Positions 10,239 to 21,285 of a DNA stretch of 64,000 bases are shown one piece after another. The stretch comes from Paramarasmius palmivorus (lineage: Eukaryota; Basidiomycota; Agaricomycetes; Agaricales; Marasmiaceae). Position 1 is the stretch's first letter; each line of letters opens with the position of its first letter. The position numbers were made by a program, and so were the translations under genes. A model generated the notes under the pieces. That model saw only the letters and a program-made list of their open reading frames with translations, had not been told where the DNA came from and made no database searches. The DNA lies in NCBI GenBank assembly GCA_037176845.1, contig JAYKXP010000046.1, forward strand, positions 124,001 through 188,000, written 5' to 3'.

Positions 10239-10254
10239 AACTTTGGTCCAGCAT
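10239..10254 (+). repeat. Left target-site duplication of LINE
   Basis: AACTTTGGTCCAGCAT, repeated exactly at 12912-12927 after the poly(A) tract. The leading two A bases are ambiguous with the tail. Confidence 0.85.
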
Positions 10255-12911
10255 CCTGGACAAAATAGACACCCACCTAGAGCGATGGAAAAAAGGATCA
10301 CCAACCCTTGAAGGACGGCGCCACATCATACAAATGATAATCGGCGGGATGACCCAATACCTGGCACAAGTGCAAGGCATGCCGAAACCCGTAGAAAAGA
10401 AACTTGTCAAGAGAATCAGATGCTTCATATGGGATGAGAAAAATCAAACACCAGTAGCCATGACGACAATGACAGACGAAATAAACAAAGGCGGGAGAGC
10501 AATCCTTGACCTAGAAGCGAGAAATGAAGCAATCGAAGTAATGTGGTTAAAATCATACCTTCAATTAGACGAGAACCGACCACTATGGGGCCACCTAGCA
10601 GACGCGCTCATCGCACACCACATGCCAAGCGCGGAAAAGAAGATAGACCCTGAAATAAAAATAAACATATTCCAACAATCATGGAAGACACAGATGGGAA
10701 CAAAATCTGGCCTACCGGACGAGCTCCGTAACATGCTAAAGATAGCGCAGAAGTACAGGCTAGAAATGGATGCAATAACCACATCCAGGGACACACTCCG
10801 AAGCATCCCAATATGGTACCACAAAGAAGCCGACAAGAAAATCCGCCACCTGAACAACTCAAAAGCAAGCCGCTGCCTTAGAACGAACCACCACGTCAGG
10901 ACCACAGGAGAAGCCGAAGACCTCGCAGCTATACCCACAATAGCAAAAGATCACCTAGACACAGATGAATGTGAGTGCACAGAATGCAACAGTATCGAAT
11001 CAACATACAGCTGCGAACACCCCAACTCGTGCATGAAAAAAGCAAGTGAAATGCTCAACACACTCCCACCTAAGTGGGACCCAAGAAATGATCAACCAAA
11101 CGACTATGAATATGACAAAGCGAACACAAACCTCGACCAAGAATGGACACACCTTGAGCAAAGGATGACCTCCGCAAAAGAACCTAAAGACCTATTCAGA
11201 ATATTCGCGGAAAACAGAATCAAACAAACGAACCTCCCGGCTTTTGAAAAAAGAACTCTGATATACAACCCAATACACCCTGTGACCGCGACCATAAGTG
11301 GCTACGCGGAAGGAGCGGGAACAGATGATGCCAAAGCGGGAGTCGGGGTCCTGATAAACGAACAAAACAAGGAAACGAAAATCAGTATACGAGTTCCCAG
11401 ACACCTACCCCAAACAAAAACAAACGCAGAAATCATAGCACTTGCTATAGCACTGAAACAAACAAACACAGACGAACCACTAGATATCGTTACCACCTCA
11501 GACAACATCCTTGAGGAAATGACCAAACACGCGGAAACCCATGAAGATGAAGGCTTCATAAACCTCGAAAACCCAGAACCCCTAAAAAACGCGATCAGCC
11601 ACCTAAGAAAGAGGAAAGCTCCGACGAGGCTAAAAGTAGTCCCAGCAGACAAGAAAACACTCCGAAACAAAACCGCGGAAAAATTAGCAAAGGAAGCAAC
11701 AGAAAAGGAAACAACACCCGAGCTACACATGGACACAGACCACTCCATGTTCGCAGCTGGAGCAAAACTGTCAAAAATGACACAAGCCCGGGCCTACAGA
11801 CTGATAAAGAAAGAGAAACAAGCAAAAGTCAAACCCAGGAGAAGGACTGAAGAGATGGTAGAGAAAACAAAAGCCCAGATCGAGGAGATCTTCGGCTTCA
11901 CACCAGACAGCAAAAGCATATGGCGAAGCATCAGACACAAAGACTTCTCCAAAAAGACGCAACAATTCCTCTGGAGAATTATTCACGAAGCCTACATGCT
12001 CGCCGACAAGTGGCTCCGAGACAATTTCTCAGAAGAACTAAAGGAAAGGGCATACTGCACAATATGCAGTGGGAAACTCGAAACTATGGAACACATTCTG
12101 ACGGAATGTGAATCAACCGAACAAACGTTGATATGGAGACTTGCCGAAAAGACGTGGGTGAAGAAAAAGGGCCCCGAGTGGTTCAAACCAGGAATCGGAG
12201 GCATCGCCGGAGCAGCTCTAGCAGGAAACATCAACGCGAGAACGAGAAAAATGAAGAAAGGCGAATCGCGCCTGTGGAGAATCCTTATCACGGAATCAGC
12301 TTATCTGATCTGGCTCCTGCGATGCGAACGCGAAATGCGGGAGGACTATAAACCACCATCCAAAGAGATAATAGTGAACAGATGGGAGAAAGCAATTAAC
12401 GACAGGCTACAGCTAGACCGGAGGATGTCGCACCGTAAATTTGAGACAAAAGCCATCAGCGCGTCAATGGTAAAAGGCACATGGAAAGGGATCCTAAAAG
12501 GAGAAAAAGCCCTTCCAGAAGACTGGGTAACGAAATCCGGGGTTTTAGTGGGTATTGATCTAGACGACTGCTGCTCGGAGGAGGATGAGGAAAGGGAAGA
12601 GGAGAGGGAAGATGATGGGAGAGACGAAGGCGGGGGATTCAGCGAAGGGAATGCATGCGGCAGCAATAGGGGACACGAAGTCCACACTTTCCATTTTGAT
12701 CATCAGAGTCCCACACTCCGTGCGTAAAGGCATTTCCTCGAGGAGCAAATTATGGTTTCGGTTCTATGAATTATGGCTATGGCTACTATCATCGGTGGGG
12801 TCGAGAGTCCTCGCCACCAACCCGCGCGCCCGGAGAGACGCTCATGTGTCTGCCGAGGGCCCACGTTCGCGTGAAACGCTACTCCAAAAAAAAAAAAAAA
12901 AAAAAAAAAAA
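10255..12911 (+). mobile_element. 5'-truncated non-LTR retrotransposon (Tad/I-like LINE) with poly(A)
   Basis: A 2.66-kb insertion bounded by a 16-bp direct repeat (10239-10254 and 12912-12927) and ending in an A tract of about 28 bases (12886-12913). Its single long frame is open right from the left junction and encodes the last part of a reverse transcriptase, an RNase H-like domain and a CCHC motif. The fingers/palm of the RT, the endonuclease and ORF1 are missing. This is the classic product of target-primed reverse transcription that stopped early. It landed just downstream of the HNH gene at 13033. The perfect target duplication and unbroken frame indicate a young insertion. Confidence 0.9.
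10256..12727 (+). CDS. LINE ORF2 C-terminal portion: RT thumb, RNase H-like, CCHC
   Basis: The frame is open from the insertion edge to TAA near 12727 (first ATG at 10334; about 823 codons in all). The start, LERWKKGSPTLEGRRHIIQM ... YLAQVQGMPK, is the post-catalytic region of LINE reverse transcriptases. At about residues 340-490 an RNase H-like stretch is seen (ISGYAEGAG ... AKAGVGV ... NAEIIALAIAL ... TTSDNI ... NKTAEKLAKEA). Compared with active enzymes, the first Asp is Glu, the final Asp of NxxAD is Glu, and the His loop reads VPADKK. Near residue 600 is CTICSGKLETMEHILTEC, a zinc-knuckle-like motif. The C-terminus is Glu/Asp/Arg-rich. Codons are A-rich compared with host genes. It has no catalytic RT core, so it cannot be autonomous. 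Confidence 0.85.
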   Translation: MDKIDTHLERWKKGSPTLEGRRHIIQMIIGGMTQYLAQVQGMPKPVEKKLVKRIRCFIWDEKNQTPVAMTTMTDEINKGGRAILDLEARNEAIEVMWLKSYLQLDENRPLWGHLADALIAHHMPSAEKKIDPEIKINIFQQSWKTQMGTKSGLPDELRNMLKIAQKYRLEMDAITTSRDTLRSIPIWYHKEADKKIRHLNNSKASRCLRTNHHVRTTGEAEDLAAIPTIAKDHLDTDECECTECNSIESTYSCEHPNSCMKKASEMLNTLPPKWDPRNDQPNDYEYDKANTNLDQEWTHLEQRMTSAKEPKDLFRIFAENRIKQTNLPAFEKRTLIYNPIHPVTATISGYAEGAGTDDAKAGVGVLINEQNKETKISIRVPRHLPQTKTNAEIIALAIALKQTNTDEPLDIVTTSDNILEEMTKHAETHEDEGFINLENPEPLKNAISHLRKRKAPTRLKVVPADKKTLRNKTAEKLAKEATEKETTPELHMDTDHSMFAAGAKLSKMTQARAYRLIKKEKQAKVKPRRRTEEMVEKTKAQIEEIFGFTPDSKSIWRSIRHKDFSKKTQQFLWRIIHEAYMLADKWLRDNFSEELKERAYCTICSGKLETMEHILTECESTEQTLIWRLAEKTWVKKKGPEWFKPGIGGIAGAALAGNINARTRKMKKGESRLWRILITESAYLIWLLRCEREMREDYKPPSKEIIVNRWEKAINDRLQLDRRMSHRKFETKAISASMVKGTWKGILKGEKALPEDWVTKSGVLVGIDLDDCCSEEDEEREEEREDDGRDEGGGFSEGNACGSNRGHEVHTFHFDHQSPTLRA

Positions 12912-12927
12912 AACTTTGGTCCAGCAT
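12912..12927 (+). repeat. Right target-site duplication of LINE
   Basis: Exact second copy of the 16-bp sequence at 10239-10254, immediately after the poly(A) tract. Confidence 0.85.
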
Positions 12928-13032
12928 GGTATCAACCCAGCATTACGCTCCGACACCGATCGAGGGGGGCAACGAACCTAAAGATCGCAGAATTGCATTG
13001 TTCAGGACTTCAGAGGACGCTCCGTCGTGCGC

Positions 13033-14175
13033 CTACACTGGTAAGTCGTCCGTATCTTCATCGAGTTCGTCTATGTATGCACCCGCACCCGACAAATGAG
13101 CGACCTTGGCACAGGCTGCATGCAATGCTAAGAGTTCTGGAGAGGGGGCAGGAAGGTTAGGTGCCGACGCAAATGTTATCTTCTTCTTTAGTAGCTCGAA
13201 GGAAAAGCTTGGGGTAGTTTTCGTGACATAGCAATCCTGGGTTTGCTACACGCATATGAAATCAATTCGCAAGCTCGAAAGATAGGAAGTTCTGCTCACT
13301 ATTGCCTCGAGCCATAAGTCTAAACGGTCGAATGCATCGTGCACATTACGATCCATCGTCATGTCATTGAACAACGAGTGCACCTTTTCACCATTCAAGT
13401 TCTGCACATCATAGCCAAAACGCTGCAAAACCGCCAACACCGAGGCAGAGTAGTCCCTCTGGTCAATCATAAGTTCAGAGTCAATGGAAATATACAGGAG
13501 AACGCACTTTGTCGGAATCGGTGGATACATTGAAATAGGTTGATTGTGGCACGATGTGGGCGCATTCCGTGTTGATAAGATTTGCTTTGCGCTCTTCGGC
13601 TAACTCTGGTACTTGCAATGCTTTACTATCGTACATCCCAGTTGCAACGCATCTGAAACCATCCCTGATGAGGGCCTAGGCAAAGGTTCAGATTGAGGTG
13701 CCCTTTGCAGTGATAGACTACTCACTTGTCTCTTTGCTTCCTTGTGGTCCTTCGGAGCCTCAGTGATCTTGTCCAGCAGGTTTTTCTTTGTGCTTTTGTC
13801 AAAAGAGGGTCGACTTGGGCGAGAGGAGGAGGCTGGCGTACGCCCCTTGAATTTTTTGACTGAAGGTTTAGGTGTTCAGCTCTGTGGTCTGAATGGACAA
13901 CGGCTCGATGACTTACATGGTCGAATAAAATAGTTGATGAAGCACTCGCCCAGTTTAAACAGCTTATCGGGCTCGTTGTTGCATGAGTGTATAACTCTCA
14001 AAAGTTCGCTGACGGCGTTGGGGGCGTGAATGATCAAATAGCCCAAAACTCTTGCTTGGATCCGTTCTTTCTCTGTTTTGTCTTCGGCGATTTCCTCGAG
14101 CTCGAGACAGACGTTGTATGCGCTGAGCACATTGCCAGTTAGTTGTGTCTCTGTGGCCTTTGGTAGCGCAGTCAT
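13033..14175 (-). CDS. HNH_2-type endonuclease-like protein with premature C-terminal stop
   Basis: Exons read by homology and splice signals: start ATG 14175 (MTALPKATETQLTGNVLSAY), introns at about 13868-13918, 13679-13726, 13483-13530 and 13249-13302, and a TAG at 13033-13035. Order: helical N-terminus, SRPSRPSF linker, then the HNH_2-like core RDGFRCVATG ... NTECAHIVPQST, then VLQRFGYDV, a long NVHDAFDRLDLWLEA segment and a C-terminal APSPELLALHAACAKVAHLSGAGAYIDELDED. This family is abundant in agaricomycetes; its function is not known, though HNH folds bind and cut nucleic acid. The TAG replaces a Leu codon present in the 2678 copy, where about 20 more residues follow in frame, so this copy may be slightly truncated. 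It shares a roughly 275-bp divergent promoter with the FG-GAP gene. Confidence 0.75.
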
Positions 14176-14450
14176 GGTGGAATTGGGGAGAAAGCCATAT
14201 TTCCCACGAACGATCCTCAGTGTGCTTGACCGCCCGCACCGGAGAATGACTTGAAAATTACATTATGTAGAGCACACTCACCAGTTATGGCCATAGAGTG
14301 AACAGAGTGCCTCAAAGAAACCGACTGAGAATCAGAACCGAATCAGAACCGGAATGTGCGAGATGATGGTCAAGTTAACTGCAATAAGCTTGACGCCAGA
14401 CGGTCGCGTCACGCATCCTTGCCTTCCCCTTCCACCACCCACGCAGAACT

Positions 14451-16978
14451 ATGCATCGGAAACGATGTAAATCAGCATTATCTCTATCATTACTATCTCT
14501 TATACTTCCTTGCTCTGCAATATGGCCATTTCCACCGAAAAGATTTTCCGGGAATTCACTTGTTGACGCTGGTTCGTTGGGGCTCAGTGCAGAGAGGGTG
14601 ATTGCGTTTGGGGATTTCAATGGGGACCAGTTGTACGTCCATGCCGCTACCTCCGATTCAAATCGACTCTGATGTCTTTGAATCCAGTCTAGATGCACTG
14701 ATGCTGGAGGAAGACCGGCGGACATTGTCGATCTTTCTATGGAATCATGGTCGGTTCCTACAGTCTCTACATCTCCCGACCAGCTCATTAACAAACTCTT
14801 TCAGAAAATTTCAGATTCGATAAGAGTGCATCGATACAGCATACAAGTGATGTCTACAATGTCGTTCCAGGAGACTTTACGCATTCCGGGACGTTGGACC
14901 TGTTGGTCATGAGCCGCAGTCAGAGTGGTAATGGGGTGTTGGATCTGTCGCTATATCCAGCATTACCTGGTGGTAAATTCCGTATGTTCCCTCGCTAGTG
15001 TTAAGAGCTGCTTTGCCTAATGATGTTTCAGAACCAAACAGCAAACTCTCGCTACCCTCTTCATCGCAATCCCAACCAATACCAATCGACTTGGACGGCG
15101 ACATGAAGATTGATTTATTGGGAATGACACCTTCATCAGAATCAGGATCGATAAATATGCTTCAGGCTTGGCAGAATGTGTGGAATGCATCAGAGCCCAA
15201 TTCGCCGCTGTTCCAAGTGTGAGTGTTCTACCCATTTGGTTGTGAACGTGCTCTCCTGAACATTCAATGCAGCATGGACCCTCCGTTCCATGGAAAGCAA
15301 TGTAAATTAGCTAACCCTCATAGCAATGCCGTTGTCGATCTAAATGGTGACTGCCTCGCGGGTAAGAAGAAGTTTATACTACTCAGTTCGACTTGTCTAA
15401 CATATACCAAAGATGTCTTCCTAGTCTGCGATGATGGTCGTGGGGGGACGTACTTCCAGATTTGGGTGAACAATAAGGCAGATGGGTTCAGCCTCGCAAA
15501 GGAGCATGCGTTACCTGCGGGAACGCAACAGATATCCTTTGCTGACATGGGTGAGTCGCATTCAGGCTCACGTTGAACGAAATTGCCAACATTCTGCGTT
15601 GTACCTCTAGACCGCGATGGAACTATCGACCTTGTTTTCCCGACATGTAGGACTGTGACCAAATCTGTCGGTGTCGGCATAGATTGCTCAATTAACATTG
15701 CCTATAACCAACAACTTCCTCTGTGCTCAGGAGATGCTGTCGTTCAGAAAGACGCGAAGAAATGCAGGTCACCAGAGAACCTCTGTGTCGCAGACCCCAA
15801 CTTTCACTTCGAGCTTTCCGAGAACAGTGACGTGCGTATACCTTGCTCGCCTCCAAACGATGTTCTAAATGGCTATATTAGGCTTTCCTCAAGATACCCC
15901 TCTCATCAATAATCCAAACCACTCCTGAACCTGGCCTCCTCGTCGCCGACACAGATACCCCTTCACCGATACCCCTTCCTCTGAAACTCGGAGACGCGAA
16001 TCTAGACGGTTTTCCTGACATTCTTCTCATAGCAGTCACCCTCAAAGGCAACACTCCCAAACTCATCTATTCGGTTCCATGCGAAAAAGGCGTCGCAGGA
16101 TGTAACGCTGATGGAAGTGGCCGACGTGGGTTCAAAGTCGCTGTCAAGGGTGTTCATTCGTTGGATAGTATCACCGACGCAAGGAGCGTGTCCTTCATTG
16201 ATATGGACGAGGATGGTACATTGGATATTATGGTTCAGAAAGTTGGCGAAACGCGCGATGGGAATATCATGTTTGTGCAGAATAACTTTTATTGGGATGC
16301 GTTTTTCTTGAAGGCAATTGGTGAGTCTACTTTTGGCTTTCTTATTCACGTGATACTTAAAGCAATTCTAGTATTGAACGGTGCTTGCGATAGCGGGTGG
16401 TGTTATACCGAGGATGGGGGAAAGTACCATGTAAGCGTTTCAGCTTGGTTTTTCAGCTTGATACTAAAACCCTTATTAGCCATTCGGTGTAAGCTACTCT
16501 GGCGCATCATACAAATATACCGTCCTCGACACCTCTGGACGTCGTTCCGCTGCTCAAGTTCCCCAACTCCCTCAGACAGCCTACCATTCCCTCCAATCGC
16601 CTTACTCCTTCTTCGGTCTCGGTCGTACGAATAATTATATCGAAAACCTCTTTGTTGGATCGACGATCCATAATCCGGAGCATTTCATCGACATGGAAGG
16701 TGTGATACCTAATTCCAAGTTGGTCGTTTCGCCGAGAGAGGAAGGGGACTGGAAAAAGGAATTGTTTTTGAGACCTGGGGAGTGGATTCCTTGGGTGACG
16801 CTGACGGTGGTGATTGGGACGGTAGTGTTGGCTATCATTGTGCTAGTGCTGCATTTGAATGAGAAGGTATGTCTCGGGTTTTTTGTTGACGCACCGACTT
16901 GTGCTAATTGGGCTGTAGAGGGAAGACGAGCTGGAGAGAAGGCGTGCATCGCATCGTATCAATTTTGATGCGCTTTGA
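14451..16978 (+). CDS. T-cell immunomodulatory protein (TIP/ITFG1)-like FG-GAP membrane protein
   Basis: Multi-exon gene; first intron 14633-14687, further introns at about 14749-14803, 14983-15030, 15220-15272, 15363-15412, 15550-15610, 15835-15883, 16321-16371, 16430-16479 and 16867-16918; stop TGA 16976-16978. A signal peptide (SLSLLSLILPCSAIWPF) is followed by several calcium-binding FG-GAP-type loops (FGDFNGDQFLDALML, PIDLDGDMKIDLLG, VDLNGDCLADVFLV, FADMDRDGTIDLVFP, LGDANLDGFPDILL, FIDMDEDGTLDIMV), which predict an integrin-alpha-like beta-propeller. Near the C-terminus is one transmembrane segment (WVTLTVVIGTVVLAIIVLVLHL) and a short basic cytosolic tail. This is the expected layout of ITFG1/TIP homologues, type I membrane proteins of the secretory route. 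Its role in fungi is poorly known. Confidence 0.85.
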
Positions 16979-17612
16979 GTCACGTACTAGGTTTGAAGGC
17001 TTTCGTGTTCGTGCGTGTATAATAAGCATCTGGGAATAGTGGATACATGGTAATCTAGCGCCTTGATTTGAAGCAGTTAATCGGTTCTTTGGACCCGCTG
17101 TTCCTTTGGTTCTGCGAACTGCTCTTGACACAGTGCTACTTCTATGCCCGCGAAAAGCGTACCGATCTCGCTTAAAGAGTCCGGCAACCATTTGGCGAAT
17201 TTTAATCCGACAGTACCAAATTGGATATGTATAGCAAGAACTGAAGCATCGGTCTTGCTCATTGCCGACAAGCTAGGATCTTCTTATCCTCGGGAGTGCG
17301 AAATATACTCTTGTCAAACAGTGCAGCAAGTTAGAACCTTAGACACGCGGTCTCGCTCCACCGGCGTTTGTACCGTTACTTGAGGTCGTGGGCCAGTGGT
17401 GGTACGTAGAAGCTCATCCGCGTAGCATTACCTCAACTAACGCCATCCAACACTGTGCAACACCAATGAAGCCATGAATTCGTAAGAAATGAACCTCTAC
17501 ATAATATGCAACCCGATGGTCAAAAAGAACGACTGAAAGATCTAGAACCAGAACCCATCGCGTGCCACCCACATTAGACTCCTACTGGGATGTGTCTACC
17601 ACCATCGTCCAT
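16979..17612. other. Intergenic region between convergent genes
   Basis: Contains the 3' ends of the FG-GAP gene and the hydrophobin gene. No coding or RNA feature was recognised. Confidence 0.5.
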
Positions 17613-18117
17613 TAGAGGTTGAGATTAATGGGAGTGCATCCAAGAGCGACGACGCCGTCTGTGACGCGAGTCAGTACCAATGTTTGTCAAACGTAGAATA
17701 TAGGGTCGGCGTCTTCCGCGAAACTTACTGAAGCTGTTGTTCGTGCAGCACACGGGCTGAGCAGAGCTATAGAAGACCGATCAACATTCTACCTCCAACA
17801 ACCGGTGTACAGGAAGGCTTACCAGGAGTTACCGCCGGCACCAATGACGGTAATCGGGGTACAAGTGACACCAACGAGGGCGTTCACATCTTGAACAACG
17901 ACGCCCAAGAGGGCGAGGATTCCAGCGACGCTTTTATCGCCAGCATTTTGGACACTGTTGCCTGCAGAACTTATCAGCAACGTGAACAATCTTTGAAGGA
18001 GTCGTGGCGATCCTTACAGCACTGGATGCTTCCCGTGTTGCATTGGCTGGCGGGGATACCAGTCGGTGTGGCGACCGCAAGGGAAGCGAGGGCAGCGACA
18101 GTGAAGAGCTTGTACAT
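17613..18117 (-). CDS. Class I hydrophobin
   Basis: Start ATG 18117, stop TAA 17613-17615, three introns. Signal peptide [16 protein letters not shown], then the eight-cysteine pattern: [10 protein letters not shown]; a hydrophobic stretch [43 protein letters not shown]; and [11 protein letters not shown] at the end. The order C, CC, C, C, CC, C and the length (about 105 aa) are those of class I hydrophobins, small secreted amphipathic proteins that coat aerial hyphae and fruiting bodies. One intron splits the first CC pair, as in the other hydrophobins here. It stands alone, unlike the fused domain at 28 kb. Confidence 0.92.
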
Positions 18118-19218
18118 AGCGAGGAAGGCTGTTTAGAGGGCTTGAACGACTGGGGTGTTCGAGTGAAGAACTAGGATGGAGTTTGGGGATCCTTTATAGG
18201 TTTCGTAGGTGCAGTCTACTCCGTTCTGGTTTTCTTTGTTCCACATCCATCCCGACGATTGCACGCGGACATATGTTTCGATACCATGGATGAGGCATGC
18301 AAAAAGAAACGGAGAAGTGGTTTGGGGATGAAGGGCACACTGGGAAATCATTGAAACCAATCAGCGAATAGGCGGAATTTGAAAAGTAATTGACAGGTTA
18401 TTTTGAGTGGATGTCGAGGCTTCGATTATATTAACAATACCTGTTCTGGATTGGGAAATCGTCGAAAACCAATCAGTGAACAGGCCGGATTTGAAAAGTA
18501 CTGCTTGGAGTGGATGTCGAGGCTTTGATGATATTAACGATACCTGTTCTGGATAATTAGTCCACGGACAAAAGGTAAAGTGGTGTGATGGAAGATCAAC
18601 TTGTTGCCTCCTTCCGGCATATATGAAAGCCAAGCATAGTACTAGAAGGGGCCAGGTATGTTTAACCGTTACCAGTCCATTCAAATTTCCGCATGAAAAG
18701 ATCGGAACAAGCGACTGCCTCATGATCATGGCCTATCACAGAACGCTATGCACCCATCATTCACGTTGCGATAGGCGAGAGCACGAAGATTCAAAATATG
18801 CTGATAGAACACCAGGATATCTTGAGAATATCTCGTCTGCCGTGTGAGCTGGAGCCAAACTAAGGGTCACAAAAAACGGAGGAATTGCCACCAGTAAATC
18901 GATGCGAGTACCTTTCTGCATCTCACATACAAATTCATTAGTACCACAAAGATGATGTAGCTTCATACCCACTCACCTCGGGCGGTCTCCGGCGCCTCCA
19001 AGGTAGAACTTCTACGATTGGACGAGACATGATGCACCAGTAGCAATTGAAGGACTGCCCTCTTCATCATTCAAATCTTACGCAAAACTGGCCAAAGAAA
19101 CCCGAAGCCTCGACGTCTGGACTCTGGTTAACGGCCCAGCCATGTGAATATTGAATCATCCGGGGCATGTACTATGCATCTAAGACACGTCAAAATCACA
19201 AGATGAATGTGTAGCTAC
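18118..19218. other. Gene-free stretch with a twofold tandem repeat
   Basis: Holds the hydrophobin promoter and a duplicated segment at 18350-18560. No gene recognised. Confidence 0.5.
18350..18560 (+). repeat. Two-copy direct repeat, about 105-110 bp
   Basis: Segments starting near 18354 and 18467 share GAAAACCAATCAG, then CGGAATTTGAAAAGTA, GAGTGGATGTCGAGGCTT and ATATTAACAATACCTGTT with a few changes. They lie upstream of the hydrophobin start, so they could be a duplicated regulatory segment (inference). Confidence 0.7.
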
Positions 19219-20604
19219 TCAAGACTGATGCCGCCTCACCACTGTCTTTTCTTCTTCAGCTAAACGATTCTTGTCCTCGAGTATATATCGTGCGAGACCA
19301 TATGTAGTAGGAGATGACCGGAACTTCTCGTATATCTCTGACTCCCGTGCATTCCATTCGGATGCGAATACATTTTTGACCACCCAGAACAAATCGAAGC
19401 TGTAGACGTTGAAACGAGCGCTAGAACGGCCAGGTCCTGGAAAAAGGCCGATTACCCGGTAGGATAAATCCTCCGCCTGGCGCCGCTGCTCGTGAAATGT
19501 GAACATAGTGAAAATCAACCAGTCGAGGTTCAAGTTCAAAGATTCCATTTCCTCGCGAAGCTGGTCTTTGTACGCCATTGGAGAAGCGTCGCGCGCTGAA
19601 ATCTCACTGAACGTACGAGTCCAATTCTGATCGGGTTGACATTCTTTCCTGTAACGGGCAATGAGGCATAAAGACGGAGCAGTCAATCTGTGAATTTGTG
19701 ACATACATGATCAGCAATTCCCGATGTGGGGTGGGCTTCATGATCCATTGAAGGCCCCGTAAAGAAGCTTTCTTTCTGAACCACTCAAATTGGTTGTAAC
19801 GTGCCGAAATGATAATTCGACATAGTGAAGCCTTGAGCAACCGGGGTACTTCGAAGACATCCGCATTCAGATCGATGAGGTACCGTACATCGTTGGGAAT
19901 GTCTGTAGGTCCGAGATCTTTGACGGCAATCCGGAACACACCATTCTCGTTCCAAAAGTAGGTGTGATCAGGCTCGTATTGAAAATAGGTAGGCAGGTTT
20001 TGAAGTAGTCGCTCTACCAGGACAAAGTAAAGCCACAGTGTTTTGCCTGAGTAGCAGTATCAACAAATCTTGGTCGAGGGAACATCCGGCAATATTGAGA
20101 CGCACCTATTCCAGGGATGCCTGTCATAAAGAAGGTCTGATGGGGAAAAAACAACGGTTGGTCCATCGAGTTTGCAATGCCCTCAAGGTCGAGCTTCTCC
20201 GCTCCCCGCTCCCCTTCATCGTCCATCATGGCCATATCTTCACCTTCCTGCTCCTGCTTCTGCACCTTGGTCGCGCCGTCTGCCTGCGTCTTCTCATCTT
20301 CACCGACGAACCATCGGCACCACTCCCAATCTTCCTTTTTGTATGGAGTTTTGAAGTGTGTTACACCCGTGAAGTAGATGATCATGTCTCGTAGAGCGTG
20401 AAGATACTCCTCTCGGACTACTATCTTCTCTGGCTGCGCGGTGCCAAAATCGAAAAACCGCTTGAGAATGAGAATGTCTTGTTCGGGTTTGGTTTCGTAG
20501 AGTTCGTCTCTGTTTTGGTCGCGCCATGCTATATCCCAAAGGTTCTCCATCCCTGCAATGTTAGCTGCAGGCGTAGAACAGAATTCAAATGAAGATGCTG
20601 CCAT
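19219..20604 (-). CDS. P-loop NTPase-like protein of a fungal RHS/Crinkler-type family
   Basis: Start ATG 20604. An intron of about 53 bp interrupts the P-loop codons and a 62-bp intron (about 19648-19709) lies further on; stop at 19219. After a helical N-terminus (GMENLWDIAWRDQNRDELYETK) and an acidic stretch, FFMTGIPGIGKTLWLYFVLVERLL gives a Walker A motif (GxxGxGKT) followed by a hydrophobic helix. The FWNENGVFRI, YLIDLNADVFEVP and CRIIISARYNQFEWF segments look like the strands of a P-loop ATPase core. The layout, a P-loop protein of about 430 aa with TGIPGIGKS, matches a family expanded in basidiomycetes and related to retrotransposon-hot-spot/Crinkler NTPases. This assignment is by motif; the function is unknown. 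No signal peptide. Confidence 0.6.
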
Positions 20605-21285
20605 TGTAGAAATGAAAGTCGAGTTGAGTCGTGGTGAGTCCGAGAGAAGGGGGGAATAGGGGTCGCACGCTTCCCTGTGCGTGCTGACGTCATGAGCGCT
20701 TGCACGGGCCTATCATCGGAAATCGAGGCCATTGGACGGCGATGGTTTAAAAATATCCGTCGCACTGGCCCTCTTCGAATGCCACATTGGATTACGACCG
20801 TGTTGAGAATTTTAACGTGTCTTCTTACAGCGCTATGACGTCTATGGATTGAAAGGAGTGGTAGTGTTCGAATTTTGGTCGAGAATGGGATGTCGAATTA
20901 GTCGCGCGCTGGCATAAAATATCTCGAGTATATAGATATCTGAAGCACAAAAGTCAGCTTAGGTGATATTCAGGCGTCACAATGTAGATTTCAAACCAGT
21001 TGGAAGCTTACCGAGCGACTTGAATATTTCACGATTTTATCTCTTCAACCTAGTTTCTTCCAAAGTCCCCCTATTGTCTGAGGCATTGCAGAATGTGTAG
21101 CGCACATTTCCGAGGTTTTCGGTGGAATCAACTTGAATCAAGCATCGGTACTAGAAATTGTAATAATACAGTAGATGAAAAGAGATGAGGGGAAGGAGAC
21201 GTCCAAAGGTAACCGGATCCGGCAACTCTGCAAACAAACACCGGCACGCTAAGCGCTTCATCCGGCCATCACCAAACACCCAGTC
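20605..21285. other. Divergent intergenic region
   Basis: Separates the P-loop gene (minus) from kinase-like copy C (plus); presumably holds both promoters. No other feature was recognised. Confidence 0.5.

Noticed and set aside
12585..13160. Plus-strand open frame over the LINE tail and HNH gene end
   Set aside because: It crosses the poly(A) tract and the target duplication, so it joins unrelated sequences by chance.
20038..20394. Plus-strand open frame of 118 codons
   Set aside because: It is antisense to the P-loop NTPase exon, which has a clear Walker A motif.
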